Below, piece by piece: positions 62,142 through 64,000 of a stretch of 64,000 nt of DNA. The notes beneath the pieces were generated by a model. It was not told the DNA's origin. It did no database searches and worked only from the letters and a program-made list of their open reading frames with translations. The DNA is taken from positions 1,736,001 through 1,800,000 of the forward strand of contig VINJ01000001.1 of the NCBI GenBank assembly GCA_013376735.1, in the 5' to 3' direction. Within the stretch, counting starts at the first letter, position 1. Every line of letters begins with the position of its first letter. The DNA comes from a bacterium Scap17 (lineage in GTDB: Bacteria; Pseudomonadota; Gammaproteobacteria; Pseudomonadales; Halomonadaceae). The position numbers were made by a program, and so were the translations under genes.

Positions 62142-63170
62142 ATGTCCTTGTCCAAGACATCTCTGCTGCGCAAGACGCTCACCGGTTCCACTCTGGCGCT
62201 CAGCCTGCTGGCGGCCAGCGTGCAGGCCCAGACCATCAACCTCAGCTACAACGGTGCGCCGGATGCCGACAAGAATGCGGTGCATGTCTTCGCCAGCAAT
62301 CTGAAGACCCTGGTGGAAGAGAAGACCGACGGCGAGCTGGAACTCAAGCTCTATCCCAACAGCATGCTGGGCGAGGAGCAGGAGCGCATGGAGCAGGTGA
62401 TCAGCGCCCCGAACCTGAACATCGCCTCCTTCGCGGGCATGGCCCCCATCGTGCCAGAAGTCTATGTCAGCGCGACGCCGTTCATGTTCGACGGCTTTGA
62501 TGAGGCGCGCCGTTTCTTCGATGAGGGGCAGTACTGGCAGCAGGTGCAGCAACTGTTCAGCGAGCGCACCAATGGCGCCGAGATTCTGGCCGTCGTCGAG
62601 GAAGGGGGCTTTCTGGCCTTCACCAACGACAAGCGCCCGATCACCAGCCCTGATGATTTCGAAGGCCTGCGTTTTCGCGCGATGGACCCAAGCCAGGTAG
62701 CGCTCTACGAGGCCTTCGGTGCCTCGGGCACGCCGATTCCGTGGACGGAGGTCTACATGGCGCTGCGCACGGGGGTGGCGGATGGCCAGATGAACCCGCC
62801 GATGTACATCCTGCTTGGCAGTCTGCAGGAAGTGCAGAAGTACCTGACACTGGCCAACATCCAGTATTCCGATCAGTTCCTGGTGGCCAATGGTCAGCTG
62901 CTCGAGAGCCTGTCGGACGAGGAGCGCACGGCACTTCTCGAGGCGGTTCAGGAAGCCAATGCCCAGGCCCGTCAGGACAACCAGAACCAGGTCGAGTCAC
63001 GTATCGCCTCGCTGGAAGAGCAGGGCATGCAAGTGATCCGTCCCAGTGAGGCTGATCTCGAGGCATTTCGCAGCAAGGGCCAGCCGGCCTACCTCGAATG
63101 GCTCAAGAGCCAGGACATCGCGCCAGAGCTGATCGACACCGCCATGAAGGATGCTGGCCTGTCCTCGTGA
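62142..63170 (+). CDS. TRAP transporter substrate-binding protein (DctP), second system
   Basis: 342 aa from the ATG at 62142 (AAGGGA upstream); the frame is open for 330 nt more, but only this start gives a signal peptide (LTGSTLALSLLAASVQAQ). DctP hallmarks: YNGAPDADKNAVHVFASNLKTLVEEKTDGELELKLYPNSMLGEEQERMEQV, VVEEGGFLAFTNDKRPITSPDDFEGLRFRAM (Arg), PWTEVYMALRTGVADGQMNPP. Periplasmic receptor for an organic acid. It is little related to the first DctP in this window, so a different ligand is likely. Confidence 0.93.
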   Translation: MSLSKTSLLRKTLTGSTLALSLLAASVQAQTINLSYNGAPDADKNAVHVFASNLKTLVEEKTDGELELKLYPNSMLGEEQERMEQVISAPNLNIASFAGMAPIVPEVYVSATPFMFDGFDEARRFFDEGQYWQQVQQLFSERTNGAEILAVVEEGGFLAFTNDKRPITSPDDFEGLRFRAMDPSQVALYEAFGASGTPIPWTEVYMALRTGVADGQMNPPMYILLGSLQEVQKYLTLANIQYSDQFLVANGQLLESLSDEERTALLEAVQEANAQARQDNQNQVESRIASLEEQGMQVIRPSEADLEAFRSKGQPAYLEWLKSQDIAPELIDTAMKDAGLSS

Positions 63171-63233
63171 TGGCCTGTCGCGATGGTCTTTCGAGATGGC
63201 TTGTTGCGATGGTCTGTTGCGATGACCTGACAC
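63169..63233 (+). repeat. 13-bp degenerate tandem repeat, 5 copies, starting in the dctP stop codon
   Basis: GATGGCCTGTCGC, GATGGTCTTTCGA, GATGGCTTGTTGC, GATGGTCTGTTGC, GATGACCTGACAC. The first copy begins inside the TGA stop. Confidence 0.8.
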
Positions 63234-63268
63234 GCTGACACGCTGACACGCTGACACGCTGACTCGGT
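63229..63268 (+). repeat. 8-bp tandem repeat, 4 exact copies plus 1 degenerate
   Basis: GACACGCT four times, then GACTCGGT. TGA appears every 8 bp (63228, 63236, 63244, 63252, 63260, 63268), so all frames are closed. It directly follows the 13-bp array in the dctP-dctQ gap. Confidence 0.9.
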
Positions 63269-63386
63269 GAAAGGCGAGTGACGCTCAAGCATCAGCGAGC
63301 ATCCCGCTGCGGTACCCGGTGCCCGGGCAGTGACAGTCCGGGCATCGAGGCTCTGAATTTCCCTCCTTGCTGGTGGATTGCGGTAA

Positions 63387-63962
63387 ATGACTTCCATGAC
63401 TCCTTCACGACAGCTTTCCCTGCGGGAAGGCCTGCTGCTTGCCTGTGGCCGCGTGACACTGGCGATAGCGGCAGTACTGCTGGCTTCCACGGTGCTGATC
63501 ATGCTTTACGGCGTGGTGATGCGCTATGTATTGGGCGGCGCCCCCATCTGGGTCGATGAGCTGACCCGCTATCTCATCATCGCCAGTGTCATGCTGGCGA
63601 TCGGCGTCGTCTGGGCAGAAGGGGCGCATATGCGTGTGGCGCTGCTGGAGCGGCGTCTGCCTACGCGCATGGCCAAGGTACTGATCCATTACCAATGGTG
63701 GCTGACGCTGGTGCTGATGGCCGGCGCGACCTGGATGACCTTGCACTACGCCATGTCGGCAAGCATGTTCCGCACCATGGGGCTGGGTATCAGTCGCAGC
63801 GTGCCGATGCTCTCGATGCCGATCGGCTTCGCGTTGATCACGCTGCAGGTTCTGCTGCATGGCCCACGGCCGCTGAGATCCCAGACACTGGAGATCGCAC
63901 CGGACGAGGAGGCTGCCGGCCTCTCGGCGCATGATGACAAGACAGGAGGACCGCGCACATGA
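63387..63962 (+). CDS. TRAP transporter small permease (DctQ), second system
   Basis: 191 aa with four membrane segments, e.g. VTLAIAAVLLASTVLIMLYGVVMRYVLGGAPIWVDELTRYLIIASVMLAIGVVWAEGAHMRV, the usual DctQ pattern. Follows dctP after a 216-bp gap filled with short repeats. Overlaps the next gene by 4 nt (ATGA). Confidence 0.92.
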   Translation: MTSMTPSRQLSLREGLLLACGRVTLAIAAVLLASTVLIMLYGVVMRYVLGGAPIWVDELTRYLIIASVMLAIGVVWAEGAHMRVALLERRLPTRMAKVLIHYQWWLTLVLMAGATWMTLHYAMSASMFRTMGLGISRSVPMLSMPIGFALITLQVLLHGPRPLRSQTLEIAPDEEAAGLSAHDDKTGGPRT

Positions 63963-64000
63963 TCTGGGCAATGCTGGCCATCTTCGTCGTGCATGTCCTG
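63959..64000 (+). CDS. TRAP transporter large permease (DctM), 5' end only
   Basis: Starts at the ATG at 63959, overlapping the dctQ stop, with AGGA 8 nt upstream; 14 codons (MIWAMLAIFVVHVL) are inside the window. The hydrophobic start and gene order dctP-dctQ identify it as dctM. It continues beyond the right edge. Confidence 0.8.
   Translation, partial: MIWAMLAIFVVHVL

Noticed and set aside
63169-63268. Repeat arrays considered as a CRISPR
   Set aside because: Units of 8 and 13 bp are contiguous with no spacers, and no cas gene is present.

Overview
The window reads as chromosomal DNA of a marine or halophilic gammaproteobacterium of the Halomonadaceae, most likely Cobetia or Halomonas. 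This rests on high GC, short intergenic hairpins, a BCCT osmolyte carrier, a DUF3008 peptide, tripartite tricarboxylate (Tct) and TRAP solute importers, and many LysR-regulated catabolic cassettes. I saw no phage, no plasmid functions, no rRNA or tRNA genes and no CRISPR array. The genus call is inference; no marker gene was compared.

Layout. 1-3.4 kb: 3' part of a crotonase, a CNNM/CBS membrane protein and an AraC regulator. 3.4-9.1 kb: a Tct uptake cassette (fused TctA-TctB permease, TctC binding protein, PrpF-like isomerase) with a divergent LysR. 9.3-21.8 kb: assorted genes (exported M20 peptidase, APH-type kinase, amidase, DUF3008, a truncated DUF1264 remnant, HAD phosphatase, BCCT carrier, luciferase-like oxidoreductase, extensin-like protein, lipoprotein, VOC protein). 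22.0-27.0 kb: a copper operon with SCO chaperone, small membrane protein, PepSY protein and OprC-type TonB receptor carrying a Met-rich insert. 27.1-35.4 kb: a locus that could convert agmatine to GABA (agmatine deiminase with a 3' frameshift, NhaC-type carrier, class III transaminase, M20 amidohydrolase, PuuC-type dehydrogenase, LuxR regulator). 35.4-38.5 kb: decayed DNA (IS66 fragment, dead GNAT gene) around a 2-oxoglutarate oxygenase and its LysR. 38.5-41.1 kb: mdaB and an SOS-boxed umuDC operon. 41.3-45.9 kb: a quinol monooxygenase-like gene, then a beta-alanine cassette (bauA, mmsA/bauC, bauR). 46-53 kb: LysR, monooxygenase-like protein, signal-less betaine-binding protein, MRJP-like protein, zinc-type ADH, VOC protein and two RcnB-family proteins. 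53-60.3 kb: a seven-gene block (amidase, DUF2848, TRAP DctMQP, DUF1445 hydro-lyase, LysR). 60.4-64 kb: small lipoprotein, LysR and the start of a second TRAP operon that leaves the window.

The recurring theme is import followed by catabolism of small organic acids, amines and amides, each cassette with its own regulator. The most unexpected structural signal is a series of short degenerate tandem repeats (units of 8-20 bp) at or just beyond gene 3' ends. Several duplicate the native stop codon with a unit length that is not a multiple of three, so that stop codons fall in all reading frames.
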